The notes below the pieces were generated by a model. It was not told the DNA's origin and made no database searches. It was given only the letters and a program-made list of their open reading frames with translations. This document shows, in pieces, positions 22,966 to 33,667 of a stretch of DNA of 64,000 nt (positions are counted from its first letter, which is position 1; each line of letters begins with the position of its first letter). Both the position numbers and the translations under genes were made by a program. Origin of the DNA: Cyclaneusma minus (lineage: Eukaryota > Ascomycota > Leotiomycetes > Marthamycetales > Marthamycetaceae); assembly GCA_037179335.1 (NCBI GenBank), contig JAKZHN010000060.1:1-64000 (forward strand), given 5' to 3'.

Positions 22966-25350
22966 ATGTCGAACCCCAAGCATTCCTCCTTCGCCCCCCT
23001 CGATGAGGACCTCGCGCACCACAGCACTCAAGACCACAGCGAGTCGATGCACGTGGCGGATCCCATCGATCACAACCAGAACGACAACCTTGCGCAGCAC
23101 AGTGCGCAGGAACGCAGCGACTCAATGCACATGGCGCACCCCATCGAATCCAACTTCGCTGGGAACGACGCGCACTACAGCGTCCCGGAATACGATTACA
23201 TGCCGTTGGTGCACACTCCGGAACCCATCCACTACAACCTGGCTGGAGAGATCGCGCAAAGCTCCCAGGAATACGGCGAGGTGGTCGACACGACGTCCCA
23301 ACCTGGGCCAGACTTCAACGCAGCGCCATCCATCCCACCCTACGGACAACCCAACTACGTCGATGCGTTCTTCGATCCCGACCTTCCCTGGCCTGATTCG
23401 AATCCCTATGCGCCTGCCATCGACGAAGCCAGTGGAGAGCCATCGCATTCTTGGGTCGAGCTGAATTCCGGCGCAGTTTCCAGCGGCAGTGGCCATGGAC
23501 AAGAATCGGACTTTGCGTTCGATGTGAATGGCGGCGGACAGCCATCCTTTGATCTTGGCTCCAATGAAATTGATGCTAGCAACATCGATCCAGCTCTTCT
23601 TGCCCACGACGCTGAGGCGCGCCGCACTGGCTATGAACCTCCTGTTGGCAACAGCTCATCCCTCGATGGTGTGGACCACAATGACTTTGGTCAAGCTACT
23701 GGCATCAGTTACACGAGGTAAGTACTTTCCCATCTCAAGATGTCCCATGTTTGTTACTGACATGGTCACAGCACTGTTGCTATGGGCGCTTCCCCCGGAA
23801 CCCATGTCGCTGGCGCATACCCAACCTACAACCAAGGCCCCATGTGGAACGACGCTTCGCAGCATGGGCATATCGACAACGGTGCTGGACACTACCGCCA
23901 AGGTGGCATGGAGAATGTTGCTGCGCAGTATGGTCATATCAGCAATGGTGCCGGACAGTACAGCCAGGGTGGCATGTGGAATGACGGTGCGCAGTATGGA
24001 CACATGAGCTACGGTGCGCATCAGAACTTGAGCTTGGGCCCTGGCCACACAACTCCTCTGATGTTGCCCGCTTCCACCTACCCGTCTCCATACAACCCTC
24101 GCGTACCAGTCGCTCCGCAGCATGGGCATATCAGCAATGGTGCTCGTCAGAACTTTGGCTTGGCCCCCGGATACCCAAGTCATCCGATGTTCACCCCTCC
24201 CCCTACGCTGTCCCCCTACAGCCCTCACGCACCCGCTCCACCACGTGCAAACGCATACAGCCACCCAGCAGTCTACGACCCCTACGCAAACGGATTGAAC
24301 CCGGGATCTCAAGCCGCACCACATATGTCTCCCTGCCAGCCCTCGGGCTACAATGGCAGCGTCTCCAGCACCCGCAGCGCAAAGTCCGGACTACCAGGTC
24401 CCGGTGGTAAGCGCAAGCTCACCCGCAACACCAGCAGCCCCCCCTGCGTGGGGTGCCAATTGGCTCGAGTGTATTGCAGTAGGGGTCACTGTTTGCGCTG
24501 TCAGAAGAATGGCCTTGAGTGTTGGTACAAAGGAAAGGGAGACCCCTTGCCTGGCGGTGTGAAGACAACTCATCCACGGGGGAAAATCGTTTCGCGCGTC
24601 GACCCTGCACAGCTTCAGAACTACCATGCCGGTACTGGCGTGATGGGTTACAGCGCGGGTCATGGCAGCATTTCGGGTTCCAGTAGTAGTCAGTCGCAAG
24701 GACAGAGTTTTGGCTACGCACAGCCCAGCCCCTACTCCGGTGGCGGCATGAACATGGCTAGCTACGGACAGACTGTTGACACCGCACAGTCTGGCCACTA
24801 CTATGATGCCGGCATGAACATGGCCAGTCGCGAAGCAGGTCACGTCGAACCGAGCATCAATCGCAACGTTGGCGTCTTGTCCCGATCTGATTTCAGCGTG
24901 AGCCTTGATGCCAGTGCTGCCATGGACGATGACGAAGGAAGCGACGCTGAGCCAGTACAGCAGCGCAGCTCTGGAGGCTCCACACATAGTTCGATGAACG
25001 AGGACAATCGCAGTCACGACTCGGAGTCAAGTAAGCCCCAGCGCAAAGGGGGTCGTCCCGTCGCTCGCCTTCGCAAGTCCAAGGCGCAGAAAGAAGCGGA
25101 GAAAGCTTCGGCTATTGCAGCTCAGGCTGCCATTGATGCTGGCGAGGAGCCACCTCTGATGTCTGCACCCAAGCCCCTGAAGCGCAAAGATGACGATGAC
25201 TTTGCCGATCTTGACGACTCGGAGATGGAGGCCTACATTGAGAACTTGTCCGATTCTGAAGAGCCACAGACGCCGCCCACCAAGCCTACCAAGCGCGGCC
25301 GCCGTGACTCCATGGACAGCCAGACTCGCAAGAAAGCACGCCGCAGTTGA
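22966..25350 (+). CDS. Large low-complexity protein with Zn2Cys6-like cysteine cluster
   Basis: Two exons (22966-23717 and 23772-25350; intron 54 nt) give 776 residues. The N-terminal 75 residues contain near-repeats of a His/Ser/Asp-rich unit (HHSTQDHSESMHVADPID / QHSAQERSDSMHMAHPIE). Residues ~275-350 carry three to four copies of a Gly/Gln/Tyr unit (QYGHISNGAGQYSQGGM). At 476-501 six cysteines follow CX2CX6CX4CX2CX6C, the spacing of a fungal Zn2Cys6 cluster except for a short central loop, and the usual basic residues before the third cysteine are absent (LARVYC). Lys/Arg-rich and acidic segments at the C-terminus (KPLKRKDDDDF, KPTKRGRRDS) look nuclear. A DNA- or chromatin-associated regulator is the best guess; no specific ortholog recognised. 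Confidence 0.8.
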
Positions 25351-26904
25351 GAGGCCCCAGGCCCACAACCCTTCTTCGTCCAGAGGTTTCTGATTTCTTT
25401 CATATCGCAGCAGTGGAGGCTGGTCCAGATCTATGCATGGAGATATGAGCTGGATATGGATTCCGTCAAGCAGCAGCAGAAGATCGGATAGGCTCTCAAG
25501 GTGTCATCCATATCATCATTCGCGGAACCGTAGCCATTCGAGCCATGGTCGTCATAGCGATTGCATCTCTGCGGCAATCCCAAGTATTCATTCTGGTTCT
25601 CCTCCAATCTGGCTCTCTTCCAATCTGGCTCTCATCAAATCTGGCTCTCCTCAAATCTGGCTCTCTTCCATCCTGGCTCTCCTCCGCAGCAGTCTCAACG
25701 TTGACTACCTAACATTGGGAGCAAGATTTCTGCGAGGATGGCCGCGACCAAGCTTACCCTGAACTGTGTTTTCCGGCCGAGCTTCGTCGCCGAGCAGAAG
25801 CTTTTGAAGTCTTCTGACGCCCGCGATATTATCTCAATGGTTGGAAATTGGTTGGTTTGGCTTCTTGACTGAGCTTTGTCGACGAGCAGAATCTTTCCGA
25901 AGAGTTCCAAGGCTCGTGGCATCATCTTGATGGATATTAGAGGTGGATTGACGGTGCTTCTGCATGCACCGGCCGGTGGATGGCAGCATCTTGCACATGA
26001 GCAAGACACTTCTCATTTCTTAGTTCATTGATTTGCGCGTTTGCTTTTTACGATACCCCCTTGCGTTCAGTTCATAGAGTCCACGCGACTACAAAAAAAG
26101 CCAAAAACAGTTTGAAAATTCTAACAATGCGTTCTTCGACATTTCCGCTTTCTTTGTGATTTGTGACTATGTCATGAAAGGTCTGGATACTGTCTACAGT
26201 GTCTAAATGACAATAGTTATCCTAGATAAATGTAACTGGGAATGATCCAAATAATCAGGACTAATCCAAATAACTTGGGATATGTGAGGTGGTTCGGAAT
26301 TTTTCAAGTGATTGAGATTATTCCAAAATGATGGCAGTGTGGCACTGTATGTTGATCATGAGAGGATGTTCCTGAGCTTGATCTTTTAGGTTGGGCACTC
26401 AGCTCTGCAAGAAGTTGGTGTACGTAGCCGTAACTTGAGGGGGTCCTGCGAAATGCAATGTTTCCCTCTCATAATCCATCTGGTCTGACCAATTCAGTTT
26501 CTAGTGTCTGACGACAGTAGGAAGTCGAAGTTCACAGCAGGTGGTGGGAAAGAAAGCAGCAACATCTGTCATCAGCATGACATGGAAGACACGAAGACTA
26601 GCCTACCTTCATGGACTTGCTTTGATATGGTGGGAATGAGACTGTTTGGATGAAATATGAGCATGGAATGATGATTTTTAGAGTCATTGCATCGTCTTCC
26701 ACCGTAATGGCGATTTTTTTGTTGTTTGATCACTGGAAGATAAAGTGAAGGCGAAGGCAGACGCTGCTTTTATAAGTAGCCATTTTCTCATTCACAGCAG
26801 CCTCGTGACCAGAGTTAACCGTACCCAGCATCCGCCTCTGACACCAATTTTAGGAACTACCAACAATTTACCAACACGAGAGTCAACCTCAGCAAGCCTA
26901 GCAA
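25351..26904. other. Intergenic, minisatellite at its start, otherwise no gene seen
   Basis: Apart from the 16-bp tandem repeat (25592-25687) no gene is supported. The 26.0-26.8 kb part is AT-leaning, with short repeated AATCCAAATAA-type words. Confidence 0.55.
25592..25687. repeat. 16-bp tandem minisatellite, six copies
   Basis: Six adjacent variants of TCTGGCTCTCYTCCAA, offset exactly 16 bp (25592, 25608, 25624, 25640, 25656, 25672), with one to three differences per copy. Lies 240 bp past the stop of the Zn2Cys6-like gene, so it may be in its 3' UTR. Confidence 0.9.
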
Positions 26905-26924
26905 CCCGCAACTAAAGTTTTGTC

Positions 26925-26933
26925 TATATAAAG
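26925..26933 (+). promoter_or_regulatory. TATA box preceding the module array
   Basis: TATATAAAG followed by a pyrimidine-rich initiator-like stretch (26945-26980). Similar in layout to the four TATA boxes of the array but with a different downstream leader. Confidence 0.5.
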
Positions 26934-27150
26934 GATCCAGTATCCTCTCTCCCCCTTCTTCTCTCCACCCTTCTCAATTGCCCGCAGCTCGGGACACGTA
27001 CCATCCTTTCCACTGGCATGAGCGACCTCGTAGCTTCAGGAAGTCAGGAACCAAAAGCGCAATGTCCCCTCGTCGCCACCTGCCCCATCAGAGGAGTTTG
27101 CGAGGATTCAAATCTACCAAATTCTCAGCCTTGAATCATGTTTCCGAGTA

Positions 27151-27440
27151 CAGCAACAGCAAGTCAAGAACGCCGGCAGTTCCCAGGGGCCAGGAACGAC
27201 AGCAGGTGCGAGACCTGTCACTTGGAACTACTCCACACCATGAATAAGAGTACCTACACAAATCGACTGGCTTATTTGTGCGTTTTGCAAGGGCTCAATA
27301 TTCGGGGCTCGGGCCTGCGTTATCTCCAAGCCCGGATCGAGACCAGACCACTGCTTCGGTCAGAGAAAAGTCGCCATCTGCGACTGTGCAAGCCTTTGGT
27401 TAAAGAGGAAGAAAAGACGCCATTGTCAGTGCTTTTATAA
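27151..27440. repeat. Array module B0
   Basis: First type-B block. Ends with TTTTATAA (27433-27440), a TATA box on the minus strand. Contains a 66-codon plus frame from the ATG at 27240 that ends within the tail. Confidence 0.65.
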
Positions 27441-27703
27441 CCAGTTCGATTCACAGGCTCATGATACAAAAGCGAAGCTGTTGGGACGGTCATGTGACCG
27501 GAACGGCACAGCACAGGGCAGGGCACGTGCCATTGCCTCCTAGGGCAGTCGCTGGAGACTGGAGAAGGGTCTCATGCCTTCTCCCGCTCTGTTTCTCTCT
27601 TTTCCATAGCTACTCATACACCACCATTTCCGCAACCCTACGGGTACTTTACTCACTCGTGACGCCTTGTGATCTCAATAGAAGTTCCATTGCTATTCAT
27701 GAC

Positions 27704-28195
27704 TGACTCAACCTCTTCCCTCCATTTTCTATAAAAGTCACCTCCCGAAAGGCCTCAGGTGCTCCCCACAAACGACTACTCTTTTTTCCTCAACAAGACG
27801 AGAACACCTGCACTATGGCTATCTAATCACCACCACCCTAGTAAGACAAAGCATCTTCCCTGATGCGTCAGCCAGCACCAGCCATACTCACCTATCCTGC
27901 CCAGTGACCAACTACAGTGAGCAGTTCGTAGACCTCCGGCAATAACAAGATCAAACAACAGTAGGGTAGATAGATAGCAACAAATGGACACTCACAGCAG
28001 CAGTATGAGAACGTATATGCAATTCTTACTCGTGAGCATGAATAACATTCCAGACACGGACTGGTTGGTCCAGTGGTCTTTTTCTGCTGCAAAACCCCAA
28101 GTTTCTTACCTCAAACCATCAATACTCTCATGCGAAGTAATTGAAAAGCTCGGGGGCTTGGAACAGGAAGAGGTGATGGAACTGGGGTTCTTATA
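27704..28195. repeat. Array module A1 with upstream Gcn4-like site and TATA box
   Basis: TGACTCA at 27704-27710, TATAAAAG at 27730-27737, a CTAGTAAGAC donor-like site (~27839) and CAACAACAG acceptor-like site (~27951-27962). A 70-codon plus frame (27984-28196) ends in the tail. The minus-strand TATA equivalent is degenerate (TTCTTATAG, 28188-28196). Confidence 0.7.
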
Positions 28196-28240
28196 GCCAG
28201 CTCAATTCACAGGCATACGCTACGGATACAAAAGCCGCGT

Positions 28241-28520
28241 ATGACACTAGCAAGTCATGAACACCGGCAGCTCCCAGAAACGACAGCAGATACAAGACCT
28301 GTTGCTTGGACGACTTAGTCGGGGCTATGAATGACGATCCAAACATCGACTGGCTGATTGTTCGTTACAGAACCTCAAGCTCCAGAACTTTAGCAATACA
28401 TCATACACTCTCCTGTTTGAAAGCGCCGAGTCGCATTGATGAAAACCAGTGGGGGGTACAGTGACTTCATTTGAGAGTTGGAAGAGGAAAACGAAAAGCC
28501 TATTGCCAGTGTACTTATAG
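28241..28520. repeat. Array module B1
   Basis: Type-B block closely matching B0 and B2 over AACGACAGCAGATACAAGAC. Ends in a minus-strand TATA-like ACTTATAG (28513-28520). Confidence 0.65.
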
Positions 28521-28560
28521 CCAGCTCAATTCTCAGGGATACAGTATGAACGAGAAACGC

Positions 28561-28672
28561 CTAGTATAACAGTAGCAAGTTTGACAACCGGTAGGCGGTA
28601 GCTCTCAGATAGTCGGCGTACATGCGGAGAGTTGAAAGAGAAAGAAAGGATGGCATTGGGTGTTTTTGTAGC
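28561..28672. repeat. Array partial module b
   Basis: A truncated type-B-like piece: the AGTAGCAAG start and the GTTGAAAGAGAAAGAAAGGATGGCA tail are kept but the middle is missing. A nearly identical tail recurs at 30098-30122. Confidence 0.55.
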
Positions 28673-28768
28673 CGGCGATTCACAGCCACAATACTGAGAT
28701 ACAGTCATCAGGGAGCCACGCTAAGTGATCACACGTGACACGACTCCTTCTCTTTCTCCCTCTTGGTC

Positions 28769-29270
28769 TATAAAAGCCATCTCCCAGAAGCACCCTAGTG
28801 CTTTCTCACAAACGCATTTATACTCGCCGCAAGCTGAGGACTCCTTGCCGTCTAATTATTTACCACTCTACCTAGTAAGACTGTAAGACAAAGCATCTTT
28901 CCTAGTGTGTCAGCCAAAACCAATCAATTTACCTACTCTGCGGCCTGACCAGTGGCCAACTATAGTAATCAGACTGCACTTCTGGCAATAGCAAAATCAA
29001 ACAACAGTAGGGCAGACAAATAGCAACAAGTGGGTTATTATAGCAGCAGCCGCACAAGGACGCGGGTTGGACCATGATAGACAGTCTGGACGGCAGATGG
29101 CCAGACATTGAGTGGCTGTTTGTGTGCATGTTCATGACTACTTGTTCCAGCATCCTGAGTTTCGGACCTTGAGCATTATGGTTCACTTTCAGCCAGAAGT
29201 CGAGAGCGAAGCGGGTTGTTTTCAAGGCTGAAAGACAAAGAAGAGACCCCTTCACTGGTAATTTTTATAG
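28769..29270. repeat. Array module A2
   Basis: TATAAAAG at 28769-28776, preceded by ACACGTGACACGACTCCTTC. Leader, CTAGTAAGAC and AAATCAAACAACAG sites as in A1. Ends with TTTTTATAG (minus-strand TATA, 29262-29270). Confidence 0.7.
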
Positions 29271-29319
29271 CCAGCTTAACCTGAACGCACGCGGCACACG
29301 GTAGGGATACGCAACATCG

Positions 29320-29575
29320 AGTACGACAGCAGCAAGTCAGGAAAACCAATAGCTTCCACGAACGACAGCAGATACAAGACTTGGCACTTGGATTTAGTCG
29401 TCCCATATTCCACAACAATATTACGAACATCGACTGTCACTGGCAAGTTTGTGTGTTTTGAAGGATCCCAATCTTCAGATCTTGAGCATTACATTCTTGC
29501 TGAACGTCAATCACTTCGCTGCAAATTTCAGGGGTTGAAAGAGGAAAAGAAGACGCCACCGCCAGTGTTTTCATA
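29320..29575. repeat. Array module B2
   Basis: Type-B block: ACGACAGCAGCAAGTCAGGA start, AACGACAGCAGATACAAGAC core, tail with GAAGACGCCACC. The minus-strand TATA has decayed to TTTCATAG. Confidence 0.65.
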
Positions 29576-29683
29576 GCCAGCCAGCTCCACGAGTAAACCC
29601 ACAGACACATGATATGATAATACGAATACGAAACCCCATTGCTATCCACGACTCACGTAACTCCTTCTCCTTCTCCTTCTAGG

Positions 29684-30145
29684 TATAAAAGCCGCCTCTA
29701 GAAGCGCTCAAGTGCTCTCCACAAACGATTCATCTTTCCCAAACAACATCAGGACTTCATTGACGTCTAACCATCTACTACCCTAGTAAGACAATTAGAA
29801 AATGCATCCCGCGTCAGCCAGAACCAGACGGTTAACAAGATCCTACCAAAATAATGGCCAAGTCCAAAAAGTAAATCTTCTGCAGCAGCAAAGCCAAATG
29901 ACGGCAGGATAGACAAACAGCAACAAGTGAATGCCCACAACAGCAGCACGAGGCCATAGTCTCAACCGTTCAAAGCATACTCGAGACGATGAATAGTAGT
30001 CCAGACATCCACTAGCCAGTCTCAATTTTCAGAAAGCGAGCAGTATAGTCCTGCTGGAAACAAAAGCGAAGTCGCTCTAAACCATTGAGGTTTGGGGAGT
30101 TGAAAGAGAAAGAAAGGATGGCATATGGGGTGTCTTCTATAGCCT
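29684..30145. repeat. Array module A3
   Basis: TATAAAAG at 29684-29691 behind three CTTCTC repeats. Leader and CTAGTAAGAC conserved; core shortened. Tail ends in CTTCTATAG. Confidence 0.65.
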
Positions 30146-30180
30146 GCCAGATCCTCAGCCAGTGACCAAGGAGCCAAGCT

Positions 30181-30700
30181 ATGACTCACATGACTCCTTC
30201 TCCTCCTTCGTCTATAAAAGCAACCTCCCAGAAGCTCTCAGGTGCTCTCCACAAACGCTTTCCCGATTCTAGCAACGCGACGTCATTACTCCATTGCCGT
30301 CTAATGATCTACCACCTAGTAAGTTAAGGCAAGCACCTCTCCTGGTCTGTAACCCACCTCGGCCAGACTCAACTCGTTACCCCTATCCATTTACCCACGT
30401 AGTTGCCAACTACAGTAAGCAGACTTTCGGCAGCAGCAGAATCAAATAACAGCAAGGTAGACAAACAGCATGGAGTGGATGCCCGTGACAGCAGCTCAAG
30501 GACCGTGAAATCAGACATTCCGTGTTGGACAGCTTCTCGCGAGTCTTTCCCTCGACAGGATAGCCACTTAAAGCACTTTCCTTTCCAAGGAAAGCCCTCA
30601 CGGGGAAGCGCGCTTAGCAGTCCTGCTGCAGCGAGTGTCAGAAGATATTGAAAGAGAAGGAGTAGAAGGCTCTGGCTGGGGCCTGTCCCAGTTTTATAGG
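30181..30700. repeat. Array module A4
   Basis: ATGACTCA (perfect Gcn4-type core) at 30181-30188, TATAAAAG at 30213-30220, conserved leader, donor-like CTAGTAAG, AAATAACAG core. It ends with GTTTTATAGG, a minus-strand TATA box (30691-30700). A 168-codon minus frame (30369-30875) crosses the block but is not shared with other copies. Confidence 0.65.
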
Positions 30701-30968
30701 TACCTAGAGATGTTAGTTTAGGAGGTCTGTAATTCCGAAATCGCAGCCCTTTTGCACGTGCCAAACTCGACTTTGAACCACCCAGCGGTATCGGGATGTG
30801 TTCAGAATTTCGTTTCAATTCTCTGATCCACGGTCCCGTGTGTGTAAAAACACCTGAGATCCGACAACACGCCAAGCGCTATCAGCATACTCCTTGCCAG
30901 GGAAATCCTTTGCAGAAGCTTTGTAAGACAGAAAACCTCCCCTATAGCCACCACAAAGCCATACCCCA

Positions 30969-32640
30969 CTAAATCGTCTCGATATACCTCTTCACCTCCC
31001 TAATATCACAAGTTAGCAAAACCTTATTCCTCATACCCTCCCCACCACATCAAGTCAATCAACATCGCGCAAAGCAAAACTCACCAATCTGTAACAGCCT
31101 CATCCCACAATTTGACTTCATGCTCCCTCGTCCCCCCAAAATGGTCCACAAAGTCATCCCCAAAAACCTCTCTCGCCACACTCTCCTTGCGCATGAACCG
31201 CTCCGTCGCCTCCTTCAGACTCTTTGCCAACCTAACCCCGGGATCCGCCTGTCCACCCACATCCTGTCCCTTCCCCAGCGGCGGCTGCTTCAGCTCCATC
31301 TTCTTCTCCACACCCCTCCAGCCCAGCGCCAAAATCGCCGTAAGCACATAATAAGGATTTGCATCCGCGCCCGGAACGCGCACTTCAAAGCGCGTTGCTG
31401 ACGCTTTGGAGGTTGGTGGCGCGATGAGTCGAATGCTGGCTGCGCGGTGCTCGAGGCCCCAGGATACGGTTACAGGTGCCCAGAAGTTTTCCACGAGGCG
31501 CTTGTAGGAGTTGATGGTTGGGGCTACGAGGGGCATGACGTCGGGGAGGCCGTCGAGGAGGCCGGCAAGGAAGTGCCGGCCCATGTCCGATAGGTTGGCT
31601 ATGTCGTCCCATTCTGCGTTTTCGTCTTTGGTCTCGCGTGCGAAGAGGTTTGCGCCGGATTTGTCGACGATGGAGACGTGCATGTGGCCGCTGTTGCCGG
31701 GGAGGCCTTCGCGGGGTTTGGCCATGAAGCAGGGGGTGATGCCGTATTTGGTGGCCACGGATTTGACTACATATCTTTTAGGGGTGTTAGTACCTAGGTT
31801 TGTGGGTTTTATGTGCATGGGCTGGACTGACTTGAATAGGCCGGCTTTGTCTGCCATTTGCCTGATTTCGCCAAATGCCAGGGCTGCTTCGAAGACACCT
31901 GGTCCACTCTCGGTATGCCATCCCTCAATATGTGTATTGAATTTCTCGCAGGCCTCGAAGATTCCATAGTAATAGTCCTGGTTATGTATGGGTCTCGTTA
32001 AGCTGTATCCGAACATGCCCTCTGTAAGGGATGGCAGCTTGTTGACTGGGTTTTCGCGAAGGAAGGTAGCGGTGGAAGAGCTATTGCGCTCGTTGATGGG
32101 AGCATTAGAGCTGTCCGAGGGCGCTTTGAACTGGAAGAATTCGTATTCAGCTATTACGAGGTTTCCAGTCAGTCAAGGTAATCTCGAACTTGGAGTCGAA
32201 GAGTATTCACCTCCAGCCATAGCGCCCAGTCCTTTCGCTTCCAACTTATCCAGAGTAGTCTTCAACAGACCTCTTGGACATGCGCTGATAGGTTTGTGGG
32301 TATCCGGATCATAGAAGCTGACGAGGAAGAACGGCACTCCGTCCTCCCAGGGTATGCGCCGAAAGCTGGACAGGTCTGGAATTGCTAGCATATCGCGGTA
32401 TCCATTCTCCTTATTGCTGACTTTGAGTTCCTTGAAATAGGTCATGTCATGCATGTCCCAGCCGAAGATGACGGAGCAGAAACCGAAGCCCTCGGTGGCT
32501 ATTCCGAAGAACTTCTTCTTGGAGATGAGTTTGCCGCGCAATTGGCCGTCGACGTCGACACCGGCAAGCTTGACTTTGGTGTCATCTTTGAGCTCTTCCT
32601 GCAACTTCTCTACGGTCCACTCGTCCTCCTGTTTCGACAT
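30969..32640 (-). CDS. Glutamine synthetase-like ligase (GS type I family)
   Basis: Four exons on the minus strand (32640-32211, 32150-31832, 31774-31085, 30999-30969) give 489 residues, the usual length for this fungal family. N-terminal beta-grasp features (VDVDGQLRGKLISKKKF, GWDMHD) precede the catalytic domain: the AEYEFFQF glutamate motif, GNSGHMHVS (ATP-binding histidines), the NSYKRLV...WAPVTVSWGLEHRAASIR arginine segment and ATRFEVRVPGADANPYY. Such proteins ligate an ammonia or amine to glutamate, or a related acid; several fungal members are annotated as gamma-glutamylpolyamine synthetase or FluG-like, so the substrate is open. The tiny last exon encodes EVKRYIETI. It is divergent from the SDR at 33668. 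Confidence 0.9.
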
Positions 32641-33667
32641 GGTGGAATCAGAGGTACCGGATGGTACTCGAGCTGTGTGAGGAGAAGGAAGACGCGATAT
32701 TGATTTGCTCAAAGGTCACGATGATGGTTGACGGAGTTGTTGTCGTCGACAGAGCACGAGAGCAACTTTCTTCAATTCTGCTGATCCTTGTCGTCGCGAT
32801 AAGAGAGCTTGATGCAGGAAGGGACAGGGGGGCTTGCACTACTACTCTATCAGGCCTGGCTCGGTCGTCATGGAACTGACGAATTGGGCTGGCTTGTGTC
32901 CATTTGAGGATCAAAGTGACTGAGGATCAAAGTGACTGTCAGAGTTTAGACTGAGGGGTAAATTAGCAGGAACAGCACGAGAGCTTCAGCCTCACTGTCT
33001 GCGGGGTCTCAAATTGAAGCTTGGAAAGCCAGGAAATGTCATTATTTTTGTCAAGATCGGTACTTGGCCATCAATTCCAGTATTTCCGGGAGTCCAGTTC
33101 GAATATGACGATGCTTCACCGAGCTCGCCAGAGCTCCATGTATGGTAATTGCAACGCAAAGAATGCGATAACGGCGAGGGGTAGCTAGGGAGCTAGAATA
33201 GTCGCCTTGCACTTGAGTAGCCACGAGAAGCCGGGACTGCTTTCCTAAGCGCAAAGATTATATGTCTTAACTTCAATCATATCTGGTCAGTACATACGAG
33301 AATTTTCATCTCACTTGAGTATATTAATGTTCTCTTGTTTCCGTTGAGGTGGAGTGGTGGTACAGAAGGTGGAGAGGGCGATAAGAACGAGTCAACAAGC
33401 TTGACCGATTCTCGGAAGCCGCGAGCTCGAATATGTTTTTTACGACACCAGACGCCGAAGGTCTGTGACTCAACTGCAATACGCTTGAAATCGGCATCAA
33501 AACCACTCCAGAAGCTCCCTAAACCTCCTACTTCATCTTCCACTGCATCTACGTGTCCCCTCACACTCTTGCTCGCATTCGAATCTCAAAGATCTGCCAT
33601 CTTGAAAGACCGGGAGACTCGTCACACCAAAAACAAACACCCCCGACTAGATCCAAAGCTCTTCAAC
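32641..33667. other. Divergent intergenic region, no gene seen
   Basis: About 1 kb between the GS-like start (minus) and the SDR start (plus). Short frames only; presumably holds both promoters. Confidence 0.6.

Larger units (their letters stand above)
27151..30700. repeat. Tandem array of diverged promoter-bearing modules
   Basis: At least seven related blocks, of two types, fill this stretch. Type A starts with a plus-strand TATAAAAG plus a conserved leader (CCTCCCRGAAG... CTCTCCACAAACG), then ...CTAGTAAGAC and AAATCAAACAACAG. Type B carries AGCAAGTCAGGAAC...CGGCAG and AACGACAGCAGATACAAGACC. Blocks of both types usually end in a shared tail (TTGAAAGAGGAAA...GACGCCA...AGTGTTTTTATAGCCAGC) whose reverse complement is a minus-strand TATA box. 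The order is B, A, B, partial b, A, B, A, A. Copies differ by many substitutions and indels. No ORF longer than ~70 codons is shared, and reading frames are not conserved between copies. Confidence 0.8.

Noticed and set aside
22679..23464. 261-codon plus-strand ORF overlapping the Zn2Cys6-like gene start
   Set aside because: A shadow frame with Thr/Arg/Ser bias produced by the repeat-rich coding sequence in the other frame.
30369..30875. 168-codon minus-strand ORF in the module array
   Set aside because: The frame is not preserved in the other copies of the module, so it is probably accidental.
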